A stretch of DNA of 64,000 bases from CAYMUR01 sp964393615 (GTDB taxonomy: Bacteria > Planctomycetota > Planctomycetia > Pirellulales > Pirellulaceae): positions 15,169 through 79,168 of the forward strand of contig CAYMUR010000015.1 of NCBI GenBank assembly GCA_964393615.1, given 5' to 3'. Of the stretch, positions 18,944-28,420 are shown one piece after another. The notes under the pieces were generated by a model. It was not told the DNA's origin, made no database searches, and saw nothing but the letters and a program-made list of their open reading frames with translations. Within the stretch, counting starts at the first letter, position 1. Each line of letters starts with the position of its first letter. A program made the translations under genes and the position numbers.

Positions 18944-19726
18944 TCAGGATTCGTCAGGTTGATATGCCATCCGGGGGCAGCGAATGACTTCGGTTGTAAA
19001 ATCTTCATCATCCAAGGTGATGACCCGGAACCCGGGTGGAAGTAAATCGAATGAGAATGGCGGACCATCGCTTTTGAATTGGAAGGCAGCGCTTGGTGAG
19101 GTGAAAAGACGCGCGCCAGCAAAGACCCCCTGGTAAACATGGTGCACATGGCCACAAAAAATCCCAACAGGTCCACGGTAGGAACTCAGCATGTTTTCCA
19201 ACGGTTCCGGGTTGCGCAACCCAATCTGATCTAGCCACGGACATCCGACGTGTCCCGGGGGATGGTGCATAAACATTAAAGTCGGTCGTTCAGGATCGAG
19301 GGTCAACCAGTGATGTAGTTGTGTGAGTTGTTCGGCGGACAATTCGCCTGCTGTTTCACCCGGGACCTGGGTATCGACTCCGATCAGTTGCCAGGGGCCT
19401 AACTCTTGGCGGAAAGAGATCATTTCCTGTCCTGTACCGGGGATTTCAGGAAAGATCTGGCGGATCGCCACACGGTCATCATGGTTGCCCGGCACCAGGA
19501 ACGATTTGTCGATCCAGTCACCGGCAATTTGACGCAGCAATTCATAACCGGCAACCGATTCTTCGTGGCTCAAGTCACCGGTCCAGACAATACCGTCTGG
19601 TTCGGGACAGCGGACACGTGCTGCGTCCAGTACGCTGGAGAGTGTGTTTGCGGTGGGAATCCCTTTTAGTGTTCCCTGTCGGTCGCTCATCAAATGAGGG
19701 TCTGTAATTTGCAAAATGGTGGTCAT
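18944..19726 (-). CDS. cpdA: CpdA/Icc-like metallophosphoesterase
   Basis: A 260-residue calcineurin-like phosphoesterase with all metal motifs in order: ITDPHLM (D-x-H, residues 7-9), WTGDLSH (GD), VPGNHDDR (GNHD), MHHPP and GHVHH. Spacing and length match 3',5'-cyclic-nucleotide phosphodiesterase CpdA (Icc), which hydrolyses cAMP in the cytoplasm with two metal ions. Other small phosphodiester substrates are possible. No partner is evident except the redoxin gene downstream on the same strand. Confidence 0.85.
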   Translation of the reverse strand: MTTILQITDPHLMSDRQGTLKGIPTANTLSSVLDAARVRCPEPDGIVWTGDLSHEESVAGYELLRQIAGDWIDKSFLVPGNHDDRVAIRQIFPEIPGTGQEMISFRQELGPWQLIGVDTQVPGETAGELSAEQLTQLHHWLTLDPERPTLMFMHHPPGHVGCPWLDQIGLRNPEPLENMLSSYRGPVGIFCGHVHHVYQGVFAGARLFTSPSAAFQFKSDGPPFSFDLLPPGFRVITLDDEDFTTEVIRCPRMAYQPDES

Positions 19727-20427
19727 GGACTTTTGCCTGTTTCAACGAATCAGGCCCGAAAAGGTGGAGGCTCGGGTGAGATCCTGTTTTTCCTTTGTAT
19801 TAGCGGAATGCATGCAGCGACGGTGGAAAGCGGCACGTAGTTGATTCTTTTCCAGTCTGGCCCGATGTTATCTCGGTCTAGGATTTTGTAGCAAACTCCG
19901 TGCTACCCATGTGGTGGAAACCGGGGCCGGTAAGGAGGTGCTGCCACAGACCGTTTGCCACCTCAACGCTGAATTCATTGGAAAGCAGCACTTGGTTCTG
20001 ACAAGCGTCCCTGCCGTCTGCCAGCCATGGTCCCGTGACAGGAACACCTCCTGTGACAGGAACATCGCTCAATCCATCATATCGTGATGGAGACGGTAGT
20101 AACACTCGACTGTTTTGACGAGCACCAAGGGGCTGTCCTGGTCGGGTAAGCTGGGAGTCGAGTCGCTTCACGAGGTTTTTTTGCAGGAAGAAGCAAACTA
20201 TCGAAAAAAATGCTATCCAACGCTTCTTTCTGTAATAGACTATAGGGATGCCTGCTTCCGCGGTGTGCTGTGCCCGCCGTGGGGGCACGGTTGGCCACCT
20301 GAGCATGTTTCCGAGCGGAAATTGTTTTTTGTCACACGCCGTCGGTGGTGACCGCATTGCTTGGAAATTCAGCAAGCCCTGTTACCGGTAGGCTTGCCTG
20401 GGATGACGACCTGTTTGAGGGGAAACG
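19727..20427. other. 700-base divergent spacer
   Basis: It lies between the CpdA-like gene (minus) and a plus-strand secreted protein. Open frames here have no recognisable content. A near-duplicate (GTGACAGGAACA) occurs twice around 20036-20065. The GAGGGGAAACG just before 20428 is the ribosome site of the next gene. Confidence 0.4.
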
Positions 20428-22098
20428 ATGGGAATGAGTGGACGCATTTTAACGTTCGTGCTCTTGGGGACGCTGTGGGGTGTAAGCGTTGAATGGTTGT
20501 CTGGCCAAACCATTGTCAGTCCGCTGCCCGCAGGCAACAGCATGCGTACGATCCCTCCTGATTTTCTGGGCGTGAATACTCGCGCCAAGGTGCCTGGCCT
20601 GTGGGAGAACGCTAGTGATCCAATCAACCTCCGTGGCTTGGGATTTCAGCATCTACGATTTCCTGGTGGAAACGTTGCCAACTATTACGATTGGACGACG
20701 GGCGATATGCTGACACCCGATTCGCCTCATCCCCACCATGGTACGCGTGCCGAAAACTATCGCCTGGAGCAGTGGTTGACTGCTTACCAGGCCACGGGGA
20801 TTCAACCTGTTTTTGTTCTCAACCTGTCAACCAGCTACCGGATTGAAGGCTACTCGTCGGCCCTGGAAAGCCAACTGGCCATGTTACGGTATGCCCAACA
20901 GATTGGTTTACCAATCGAACGTGTTGAATTGGGAAACGAGTTTTATGCTGCCGTGTATGACGAACAAACCTACGCATTGAGTGAAGTGCAAATGCGAGGA
21001 TTTCTGGATGCAGCTGACTATTATTCGACTGCCACTACCTGGGCACAGCAGATTAAATCAGAATTTCCAAATGCCAAGGTTGCCGTGGTCGATACGGTAG
21101 TCCGTTCGATTGATGTGACCAATCAGAACCGTAAATATTTCTGGAACCGCGATCTGAACGCCTTGGATTTGTCGGCGATCGATGCTTTGACCCGACATTA
21201 TTACAGCGATGCCGGCCTGTTGGACCTGCAGGATGTCAGCGGTTCCCTGGCGGAAATCCAACAGCAACAGTGGGAGGCATTTCAGGCGCCCAATGGACCT
21301 GACAGGATGATTGGGACGGCCTTTTCCTTGATGGACGATGTCAAACAGCATACGCAAGTCTCCACCGGCATTCCTCTCTGGATTACCGAATTCAACCTGA
21401 TGGACAAAGTGGGGCCGACTGCACGAACTTGGACTTCGGCGCTTTTTTCAGCCGCCATGCTCTATGAAATGTTCGCAGACCCGTCGGCCGAGTTGATCAC
21501 TAGCCATAGTTACAACGGTCACAAGTATGGGGCGGTCTTTTTTGAAGAAGCGGAGTTTCCCTACATGCAGATCAATCCTGGCTACTCGTTGGTTTCTACT
21601 GCCGGGGAATGGTCGGCCAATGGTCATTTGCTGTCGCTGGTCAACCAGGGACTGGATTCAATGACCGAACTTGTCCGGCTCGATTTTGACCACCTGCCGC
21701 TGGTTGGTGTGCAGGATCCTGATGTGGTGGACCATCCAGCGCTGGTGGGCTACCGTTTGCAAAATAACGAGGAACAAAGAATGCTCCTCACTAATTTTTC
21801 CTCGCAGTCCTTGGTGATTGACATGCAGACCATGCCTGGAAACTGGCAGCAGGCGTCGATCCTGACTGCCGATCCACGGCGACATATCTTGCGTGAAGAC
21901 GACCTTGTACGAAGCTATATCTCGATCGCGAACGAGCTGGTGCTACCTGCCTACGCGGTGGCCGTCGTCACCGTTCCTGAGCCAGCTGATTTTTGGGGAT
22001 GGACCGTCGGGACCATTTTGGGGACTTTTCTTTTTTCCCAGGGCCGTTCCATGTTTTGCCGCCAGCGAGGTGCGTTTTGCCGCCAGCGAGGGGCATAG
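20428..22098 (+). CDS. secreted glycosidase candidate (clan GH-A type) with PEP-CTERM tail
   Basis: A 556-residue protein with a signal peptide (about 1-27). The segment HLRFPGGNVANYYDW near 75-89 resembles alpha-L-arabinofuranosidase and heparanase-like (GH51/GH79) barrels. An Asn-Glu pair at 170-171 (VELGNEF) fits the acid/base of clan GH-A, and Glu321 (LWITEFN) fits the nucleophile. A C-terminal beta domain follows. The end reads VPEPADFWGW, a hydrophobic stretch and an Arg-rich tail, the layout of a PEP-CTERM sorting signal; the tail is itself a duplicated FCRQRGA unit. It is probably anchored or secreted through an exosortase. Exact substrate unknown; planctomycete polysaccharide breakdown is the likely setting. 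Confidence 0.8.
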   Translation: MGMSGRILTFVLLGTLWGVSVEWLSGQTIVSPLPAGNSMRTIPPDFLGVNTRAKVPGLWENASDPINLRGLGFQHLRFPGGNVANYYDWTTGDMLTPDSPHPHHGTRAENYRLEQWLTAYQATGIQPVFVLNLSTSYRIEGYSSALESQLAMLRYAQQIGLPIERVELGNEFYAAVYDEQTYALSEVQMRGFLDAADYYSTATTWAQQIKSEFPNAKVAVVDTVVRSIDVTNQNRKYFWNRDLNALDLSAIDALTRHYYSDAGLLDLQDVSGSLAEIQQQQWEAFQAPNGPDRMIGTAFSLMDDVKQHTQVSTGIPLWITEFNLMDKVGPTARTWTSALFSAAMLYEMFADPSAELITSHSYNGHKYGAVFFEEAEFPYMQINPGYSLVSTAGEWSANGHLLSLVNQGLDSMTELVRLDFDHLPLVGVQDPDVVDHPALVGYRLQNNEEQRMLLTNFSSQSLVIDMQTMPGNWQQASILTADPRRHILREDDLVRSYISIANELVLPAYAVAVVTVPEPADFWGWTVGTILGTFLFSQGRSMFCRQRGAFCRQRGA

Positions 22099-22474
22099 TG
22101 GCCTAAACTTCTGGTTGCGTTTCCGACGGGCTGGTCACCAGAATCACTGGTCACCAGAATCACTGGTCACCAGAATCACTGGTCACCAGAATCACTGTCA
22201 TCGCTTAAGAAGGCTCTCTCAAACACCAGCCTGATGTTGATCCAACCAACTACCTTAGGCTCAGCGCCCGGACCCGTCTGTAATGATAGGTAAAATAGAT
22301 AAAATGAAAGTCAGTGAATGGATTCGAATGAGTGTCTTGGGACGAAAATATTAAAACATATTACGATTGGACTATCTGAATAAAATAGGTTGTGTCTGAT
22401 TGCAATGGAAAGTCAGGTGAGATAGTCTGTCGAAGAATTCGGTTGTTATTTTGTCACCCAGGAGGATCAAATTG
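22099..22474. other. spacer of about 375 bases holding a tandem repeat and the promoter of the next gene
   Basis: After the 16-base repeat the sequence becomes AT-rich (22280-22400), which fits a promoter region for the PEP-CTERM gene at 22475. No gene is supported. Confidence 0.4.
22133..22196. repeat. 16-base tandem repeat, four copies
   Basis: GGTCACCAGAATCACT is repeated four times without a mismatch, starting 35 bases after the stop of the glycosidase candidate. The GGT...ACC part of each unit is a small inverted repeat (GGTCACC is nearly palindromic GGTNACC), so single-strand hairpins are possible. Confidence 0.95.
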
Positions 22475-23215
22475 ATGAGATTATCGACAAGCGCGCTGTT
22501 GTGGTTCTTGACGCTAAGCTTTTTGGTGACTGCTACATCGTCAGCGGTTACGGTTTGGGATGAGGTAAGCCAAGGCGATTTACCCAGCGATTTTGCATCC
22601 CCGACCGATCTCGGAACGTTGGGCCTGGGGGGTAACATGCTGTCAGGGACAACGACTGCTGGCCTCACCGAAGATCTTACCGATCCAGCGGCTCCGCACT
22701 ATGCTGGCATCGACGCCGACCTTTGGACGGTAACGGTGGCACCAGGACAGAGGTTAAATCAGATCCGTTTGACAGCGTTTTCCATCACCAACCCACACAA
22801 TCACACAGGTGGTGACGGGGGCGTACCGGGCAATGGTGCTTTTTTCGGTGTTCAGGCGGGTAACCGAATTACCGGGGGAGTGGCTGGGCCTCCTTCTGAG
22901 TTGACAGGTGGTGGTTTGATTGGAATTCTGCCAGGCGCGCAGCTTGGTGACGATGTACTCGATGACTTGGGAGCTGGCCTTTTTTCCGCACTAGGAGTTC
23001 CCACTTTTAGCGGACCCTTGGAGGCAGGAACTTACACTTTCTGGTATCAAGAAGGTCCAATGGATACGGAATACACACTGGATTTCCAAGTGACGGCAGT
23101 CCCAGAACCGACGTCGTTGATGGGAATCGGTATCATGGTGTTGGGAGCTGTCACAACACTGCGCGTTCGTCGCAAAAAAGACCACAGACAGCACGGATTC
23201 TTCGATTCGTATTGA
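22475..23215 (+). CDS. PEP-CTERM secreted protein
   Basis: A 246-residue protein. AGGAGG at 22460-22465 sets the ATG at 22475. An N-terminal signal segment (about 8-26) is followed by a Gly-, Asp- and Thr-rich mature domain without known catalytic motifs. The C-terminus has VPEPTSLMGIGIMVLGAV and then RVRRKKD, the full PEP-CTERM layout of motif, helix and basic tail recognised by exosortases. Function of the mature part is unknown; such proteins are surface or matrix components. Confidence 0.85.
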   Translation: MRLSTSALLWFLTLSFLVTATSSAVTVWDEVSQGDLPSDFASPTDLGTLGLGGNMLSGTTTAGLTEDLTDPAAPHYAGIDADLWTVTVAPGQRLNQIRLTAFSITNPHNHTGGDGGVPGNGAFFGVQAGNRITGGVAGPPSELTGGGLIGILPGAQLGDDVLDDLGAGLFSALGVPTFSGPLEAGTYTFWYQEGPMDTEYTLDFQVTAVPEPTSLMGIGIMVLGAVTTLRVRRKKDHRQHGFFDSY

Positions 23216-23290
23216 TGGTCAGTCGATGGGCGGGTAGCGATTGGACGCGGGGTCGTGGTGTCTGCAACAGGGTGTGCCGAGCGTCCAGAT

Positions 23291-24826
23291 TCAATCACCT
23301 CGTCGAAAGAAGACACGCTCAACGAGACTGACGGTACAGCCAACCACGATTCCTGCAATCAGTGCGCAGGGCTGAATCCACTGAAAACTGAATGTTTTCA
23401 GGAAGACCGGTTGCACGTCCGTCAGCGCTAACAGCGGTTCCCAGAAAGCCACGGTAATCGCCACGATACTCGACGAGACCAATGCGGCTACTGCACCTAT
23501 TGGTGTGGCAAAGGGGACAAACAGCGCCATAAAAAACAACAGAAATAGTGGGGTAATCAACAAGTTGCAGACGCGGTTGCTGACTTCTATAAAATTTCCT
23601 GGCACTTTTTCCATGGCGAACGAAGCGGTCAAGACGACAATGATTCCGATTGCAAAGGCCAAACTCCTCGCTGTCTGCATGCGTGCCTTTTCCGTTAAAA
23701 CTAAGCCACGGGCTCCTTCAACAAAATCTGTGAGTACCACGGCGGTGATGGAGTTGACTCCGGAGTCCATGCTTGACATGGCGGCAGCGAACAGGGCTGC
23801 CAACACGAGACCGGCGATTCCAGCTGGCAGATGGTTTGAGAGATAGAGAGGAAAAAGTTCATCCGCTGCTTCGGTGATCGTTTTTCCCTCGGGGAGGAAA
23901 TCTGGATGAGCCTGGTAATAACCCAATAGCGAAAATCCTACCAGTGCCAGGCAGACTGTGACAGCGGCGCCAGAGAGGGAGTTCACCAGAAAGGAACGGC
24001 GGGCAGCAGCAGCGCTACCTGTTGACATGAAACGTTGTATGGCAGTTTGATCACCTCCGGCAGTGCACAACCACCACAAGGTCCCCGAGAAAATTGTACC
24101 GAATACGGTGACCCGTACATTGGGATCCATACTGAACAATGGTTGAGTATCCCAGTTCTCCTGCCAGGTAGTGGGAAACCAGTGAAAACCTCCCAAATCT
24201 ACCGTGACCATTGCGATCACGACCATCGCACCGCCAAACAGTAGAATAAATTGGAACAGGTCCGTGATGACGACAGCGCGTAGCCCGCCTATGGAAGCAT
24301 AGACGATCGCGACACCTCCTGTGCAAAGGACAACGTATGGAAGCCAGGTTTGTTCCAACCCGATCATTGCGATGATTGCTTTCGAAGGCAGGAAGATCAA
24401 CAGCGACATCCACCCTAAACGGATAAACACGAAGAGTGCAGCTGCCAGTAGTCTCACGTTTCGACCAAGTTTTGCTTCGAGCAACTCATAAGCACTTGTC
24501 GTTCGATGCTGCATGTAAACGGGAATGATCCAATAGCCGACAAGCAGGTATACGATCGGGATCGAGAACATCCCACAGAAAATGACCGGTCCCCTGCCAA
24601 GATATTCACCTGGAGAGGAGAGATAACTGATTGTACTAAACAGGGTGGCGTACATAGAGATACCCACCAGGATTGAGTTCATCCCCCGATTGCCTACGAA
24701 GTATTCGTCGGTGCTTTTCTGTTGGCGCCCGTAATACCAGCCAATGCCAAGCACGCAGCAGATGTACATTCCGACGACGGTTCCATCAATCCAGCTGAGA
24801 CCAGCATCATTTATGGCGTGATCCAA
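23291..24826 (-). CDS. sodium:solute symporter (SSS family)
   Basis: A 511-residue, roughly 13-helix transporter. The family pattern is complete: DEYFVGNRGMNS near 38-49, GGLRAVVITDLFQF, GGDQTAIQRFMS, and AAMSSMDSGVNSITAV, the last matching the Na2-site helix. The start is a TTG at 24826 with AGGAAGA six bases before it; no ATG lies upstream near the ribosome site. Unlike the paralogue at 5136-7064 it has no inserted extracytoplasmic domain. Substrate unknown. The gene is divergent from the serine hydrolase. Confidence 0.9.
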   Translation of the reverse strand: MDHAINDAGLSWIDGTVVGMYICCVLGIGWYYGRQQKSTDEYFVGNRGMNSILVGISMYATLFSTISYLSSPGEYLGRGPVIFCGMFSIPIVYLLVGYWIIPVYMQHRTTSAYELLEAKLGRNVRLLAAALFVFIRLGWMSLLIFLPSKAIIAMIGLEQTWLPYVVLCTGGVAIVYASIGGLRAVVITDLFQFILLFGGAMVVIAMVTVDLGGFHWFPTTWQENWDTQPLFSMDPNVRVTVFGTIFSGTLWWLCTAGGDQTAIQRFMSTGSAAAARRSFLVNSLSGAAVTVCLALVGFSLLGYYQAHPDFLPEGKTITEAADELFPLYLSNHLPAGIAGLVLAALFAAAMSSMDSGVNSITAVVLTDFVEGARGLVLTEKARMQTARSLAFAIGIIVVLTASFAMEKVPGNFIEVSNRVCNLLITPLFLLFFMALFVPFATPIGAVAALVSSSIVAITVAFWEPLLALTDVQPVFLKTFSFQWIQPCALIAGIVVGCTVSLVERVFFRRGD

Positions 24827-25048
24827 GTGGTTCTTCCTTTCGAGAGGATTCCAGTGTTTAATGAGAAGTCGTAACCAGTTTGCCTGTTTTGTCGATCGCG
24901 AAGCTTGGTCACAACCTTGACCACAACCAAGGTACAGCAGATTGGCAGGTTTCTACAAGCCTCCCATATTCTGTCACCCTAGGAACTGGGCAATCCACGT
25001 AAGTCAGCGGTTTTTGCAGTGTAGAGAGATACCTTTGTCGAGACAAGC

Positions 25049-26254
25049 ATGATGACCGATTTAATGAAAGGTTTCCCACCCGATCCGAAGCAACAAGTCA
25101 CACTTGCCAATTGGCGCAGGCCTCCCTTCCACGTGTGGGCTTTTCAGCATGTGCGGGAAATTGTGCCTGCGGCCGATATTGCCAACGATCCAGATGCTGT
25201 CTGGAAACTCGAGTCCGTCGCCCAGGACCTGACGGAAGTCCGCATCCCTGGAACGAGGGATGAGCCAATGACCTGGTCCGATTTCTTGCAGCAAACACAT
25301 ACCGACGGGTTGGTTGTTCTTCATCAGGGGAAGTTGGTTCACGAAACCTATGCCAACGGGCTCACGGCACACACCCCCCACATTCTGATGTCGGTCTCCA
25401 AATCACTCCTGGGGCTGCTGGCCGGAATCCTGTCGGCAGAGGGTATAATCGATCCTAGCGGCCAGGTCATTGACTACCTCCCGGCGTTAGGAGAGACGGC
25501 CTATGCCGGTTCGACCCTGCGAAACCTGCTCGATATGCGCGCCGGGATTCAGTTCAACGAAGATTATCTGGGAAGCTCGGGACCCATTATTGAATACCGC
25601 AAGGCAACCAACTGGGACCCACTGGAAAAAGGAGACACCGTACCGGACCTGCGTTCCTTTTACCAAACCTTGACTGACCGAGAGGGCGAACACGGCCAGC
25701 GGTTCCATTATGTCTCACCCAACACCGATCTGCTGGCATGGATCATCGAGCATGCTGCGGGAAAGCGGTTGTCAGACCTGATGAGTCAGCATCTCTGGCA
25801 ACCACTGGGCGCCCACCGCAGCGGGTATATCACCGTGGACCGACTCGGCGCTCCACGGGCAGGTGGGGGAATCTGCGTAACCACCAGTGACCTGGCGCGA
25901 TTAGGTCAACTTCTGATCCAAGACGGCCGGCGTGGTGACCGCCAAATTATTCCCAGTGCGTGGATCCAAGACATGTGGCAGTCAGGAGATGCCGAGGCTT
26001 GGAATCAGGGGTCGTTTGCCGCCTACTTTCCCGGTTCGCAGATCCGCTACCGGTCCCAGTGGTATGTTCTGGATGAGAACGATCCGCTGCTTTTCGGATT
26101 GGGGATTCATGGACAAAACTTGTTTGTGGATCGGAAGAATGAGATCGTCATTGCCAAGGTGTCCTCTCAGCCCGTGCCACTTACTTCGGGACTGATCTCT
26201 TTGACCATGCGCAGTGTAGCGGCGATTCGGCAACACCTGTTACAACGCGGCTGA
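25049..26254 (+). CDS. beta-lactamase-family serine hydrolase (NylB / esterase type)
   Basis: A 401-residue enzyme of the class C beta-lactamase fold. The nucleophile motif S-x-x-K is SVSK (Ser115, Lys118), followed by the Tyr motif HYVSPNTDLLAWIIEHAAGK near 220-240, as in 6-aminohexanoate-dimer hydrolase and related esterases. No signal peptide is visible, so it is probably cytoplasmic. The natural substrate of these enzymes is usually unknown; amide or ester hydrolysis is the safe statement. ATG codons at 25049 and 25052 are adjacent. It stands alone, divergent from the symporter. Confidence 0.87.
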   Translation: MMTDLMKGFPPDPKQQVTLANWRRPPFHVWAFQHVREIVPAADIANDPDAVWKLESVAQDLTEVRIPGTRDEPMTWSDFLQQTHTDGLVVLHQGKLVHETYANGLTAHTPHILMSVSKSLLGLLAGILSAEGIIDPSGQVIDYLPALGETAYAGSTLRNLLDMRAGIQFNEDYLGSSGPIIEYRKATNWDPLEKGDTVPDLRSFYQTLTDREGEHGQRFHYVSPNTDLLAWIIEHAAGKRLSDLMSQHLWQPLGAHRSGYITVDRLGAPRAGGGICVTTSDLARLGQLLIQDGRRGDRQIIPSAWIQDMWQSGDAEAWNQGSFAAYFPGSQIRYRSQWYVLDENDPLLFGLGIHGQNLFVDRKNEIVIAKVSSQPVPLTSGLISLTMRSVAAIRQHLLQRG

Positions 26255-26379
26255 TGGGATGTCCAGGGCGACACCAAGTCGTGGTGCGAAGTTTCCCAGC
26301 TGCCAGCAGCCGAACAACGCGTCGCAGCGGCAACAGGCTATACGCGAAATGGGCAAACGACCATTATACCGCTTTGTGA

Positions 26380-28239
26380 TCATACCGCTTTGTGACTGCC
26401 TGCCCGTCGTCGCGCACTTTCTTTCAGCAGGATTTTGCGTAAGCGGATGATTTGCGGAGTAATCTCCACATATTCGTCGTCTTCAATGTACTCCAGGGCA
26501 GCTTCGAGAAACAAATTACGTGGTCGTATGAGATTAATGTTTTCATCCGATCCGGAAGCCCTAACATTGGTTAATTTTTTGGTGCGAATTGGGTTTACAA
26601 CCATGTCGTTTTCACGTGAATTTTCACCGACAATCATCCCTTCGTAGACTTTGTCTCCAGGGGCAACGAACAAGACGGAGCGTTCACCGAGTTTCCAGAG
26701 TGCGTAGCCGACGGCTGCCCCGTTTTCCTGGGATACCAGCACTCCGTTTGCTCGGTGAGGTACTTCGGCTTCTCGTGGTTTGTAACAATCAAAGCTGTGA
26801 TGAATGACCGCTTCACCGCGGCTGGCATTGAGAAGACGGGTTCGCAATCCAATCAAACCGCGAGCAGGGATGGAAAATTCCAAGTGCGACATTTTATCTT
26901 CATTGGACTTCATTTCGGTGATTTGGCCGCGGCGAGCACATACCAATTCCATGACCGATCCCACGTCCTCCGTTGGTACGTCGATCACCAGGTGCTCGAA
27001 TGGTTCCTGCGGTTTGCCGTCAATGATCTTTTCGATCACTCGGGGTTTACCAACTGACAATTCATAGCCTTCGCGTCGCATTTGTTCGATCAAAATGGAT
27101 AGATGCAGAACGCCCCGGCCCGACACCTGGAACGCATCCTTGTCACTTGTTTCTTCGACACGGAGAGCAAGATTCGATTGTAATTCCCGATAAAGGCGTT
27201 CGCGTAAATTGCGGCTTGTCACAAACTTGCCAACTTGACCTGCAAGTGGAGACGAGTTGATCGTAAACAACATTGTCAGGGTCGGTTCATCGACGGAAAT
27301 TCTTGGCAACACGTGAGGATTTTCCGGACAGGTGATGGTGTCACCAATTTCAGGATCCGGTAGCCCCACTAAAGCCACAATATCCCCCGCGGACGCTTCT
27401 TCCGTTTCGTGTCTTCCCAGTTTGTGGAAGGTATAAACGGTAGTAATTTCAGCCGTATCCATCGAACCATTGTCACGGGATATGGCAACTTTTTGGCCTT
27501 TTCTAACCGTTCCACTTTGAATGCGTCCTGTGGCGATGCGGCCAACATACTCAGACCAATCAATGGTCGTTACCATCATTTCCAAGCGACCACTGGGATC
27601 TGCTTTCGGTGCGGGAATCGATTGGACGATCAGTTCCAGTAGCGGCTCGATGTTGCCTTCTCGTTTTGTCGCGTCGAAATTTGCATAACCATCACGGCCA
27701 CTGGCAAAAATGTAAGGGAAATCCAGGTCGTCTTCGTCGGCGCCCAGGTCGACCAGTAAATCGAACATTTCTGAAACAACGTGGTCAGGACGACAATCGG
27801 GCCGGTCGACTTTGTTTACCACCACGATCAGTCGCAAGCCATACTCGAGTGCCTTTTGCAGAACGAACCGTGTTTGCGGACGTGGTCCTTCAAATGCGTC
27901 TACGAGTACCAGCGCACCGTCTGCCATGCGCAAGACACGTTCGACTTCGCCACCAAAATCGGCATGTCCTGGCGTATCGATGACGTTGATTTTGATGTTT
28001 TGATATTGCAGCGCGATATTCTTCGCCAGAATTGTGATGCCCCGTTCACGCTCCAGGTCGTTAGAGTCCAGGATACAATCCGTGGTTAGCTGTGACTCAC
28101 GAAACTGACCACTTTGACGCAACAAAGCGTCGACCAACGTCGTTTTGCCGTGATCAACATGGGCGATAATAGCAATATTACGAATGTCTTTACGTAGCAC
28201 AGTAAAACAATCCTGGGGCAATAGCAGAGGTTCCGACAC
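26380..28239 (-). CDS. typA: ribosome-associated GTPase TypA/BipA
   Basis: A translational GTPase of up to 619 residues. The G motifs are intact: AHVDHGKTT (G1), DTPGHADFGGEV (G3) and NKVDRPDCRP (G4). The C-terminal BipA-specific part (SRGEAVIHHSFDCYKP, DMVVNPIRTKKLTNVRAS) is present. BipA binds the ribosome and helps 50S assembly and stress adaptation. Family members start MRNIAIIAHVDHG; here the frame opens with a GTG at 28239 without a visible ribosome site. A GTG at 28200, with AGGA ten bases before it, would give MLRKDIRNIAIIAH and may be the true start. The gene is monocistronic by its spacing. Confidence 0.95.
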   Translation of the reverse strand: MSEPLLLPQDCFTVLRKDIRNIAIIAHVDHGKTTLVDALLRQSGQFRESQLTTDCILDSNDLERERGITILAKNIALQYQNIKINVIDTPGHADFGGEVERVLRMADGALVLVDAFEGPRPQTRFVLQKALEYGLRLIVVVNKVDRPDCRPDHVVSEMFDLLVDLGADEDDLDFPYIFASGRDGYANFDATKREGNIEPLLELIVQSIPAPKADPSGRLEMMVTTIDWSEYVGRIATGRIQSGTVRKGQKVAISRDNGSMDTAEITTVYTFHKLGRHETEEASAGDIVALVGLPDPEIGDTITCPENPHVLPRISVDEPTLTMLFTINSSPLAGQVGKFVTSRNLRERLYRELQSNLALRVEETSDKDAFQVSGRGVLHLSILIEQMRREGYELSVGKPRVIEKIIDGKPQEPFEHLVIDVPTEDVGSVMELVCARRGQITEMKSNEDKMSHLEFSIPARGLIGLRTRLLNASRGEAVIHHSFDCYKPREAEVPHRANGVLVSQENGAAVGYALWKLGERSVLFVAPGDKVYEGMIVGENSRENDMVVNPIRTKKLTNVRASGSDENINLIRPRNLFLEAALEYIEDDEYVEITPQIIRLRKILLKESARRRAGSHKAV

Positions 28240-28420
28240 GTCAAACAGGCGGGAAATGGTTCACATGGTCAAAGGTGTCGGAGTGAAGAAGGAAAGAGTT
28301 TAACAGTTGAGACCGGCGTGTAGAAGGGAGGATGTGCTCTGTTTCTGTTAATTCTTGACGTAGGCCCTGACGACGATGGGAGTTACCCACCCGGCGTATT
28401 CAGCGTTTGTCCCGCCTTGT

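Noticed and set aside
19878..20375. 165-codon minus-strand frame in the spacer after the CpdA-like gene
   Set aside because: No family match, irregular composition and no good start; treated as spacer.
22133..22196. Possible CRISPR or attachment site
   Set aside because: Four identical 16-base units without spacers and no integrase nearby; it is a simple tandem repeat.
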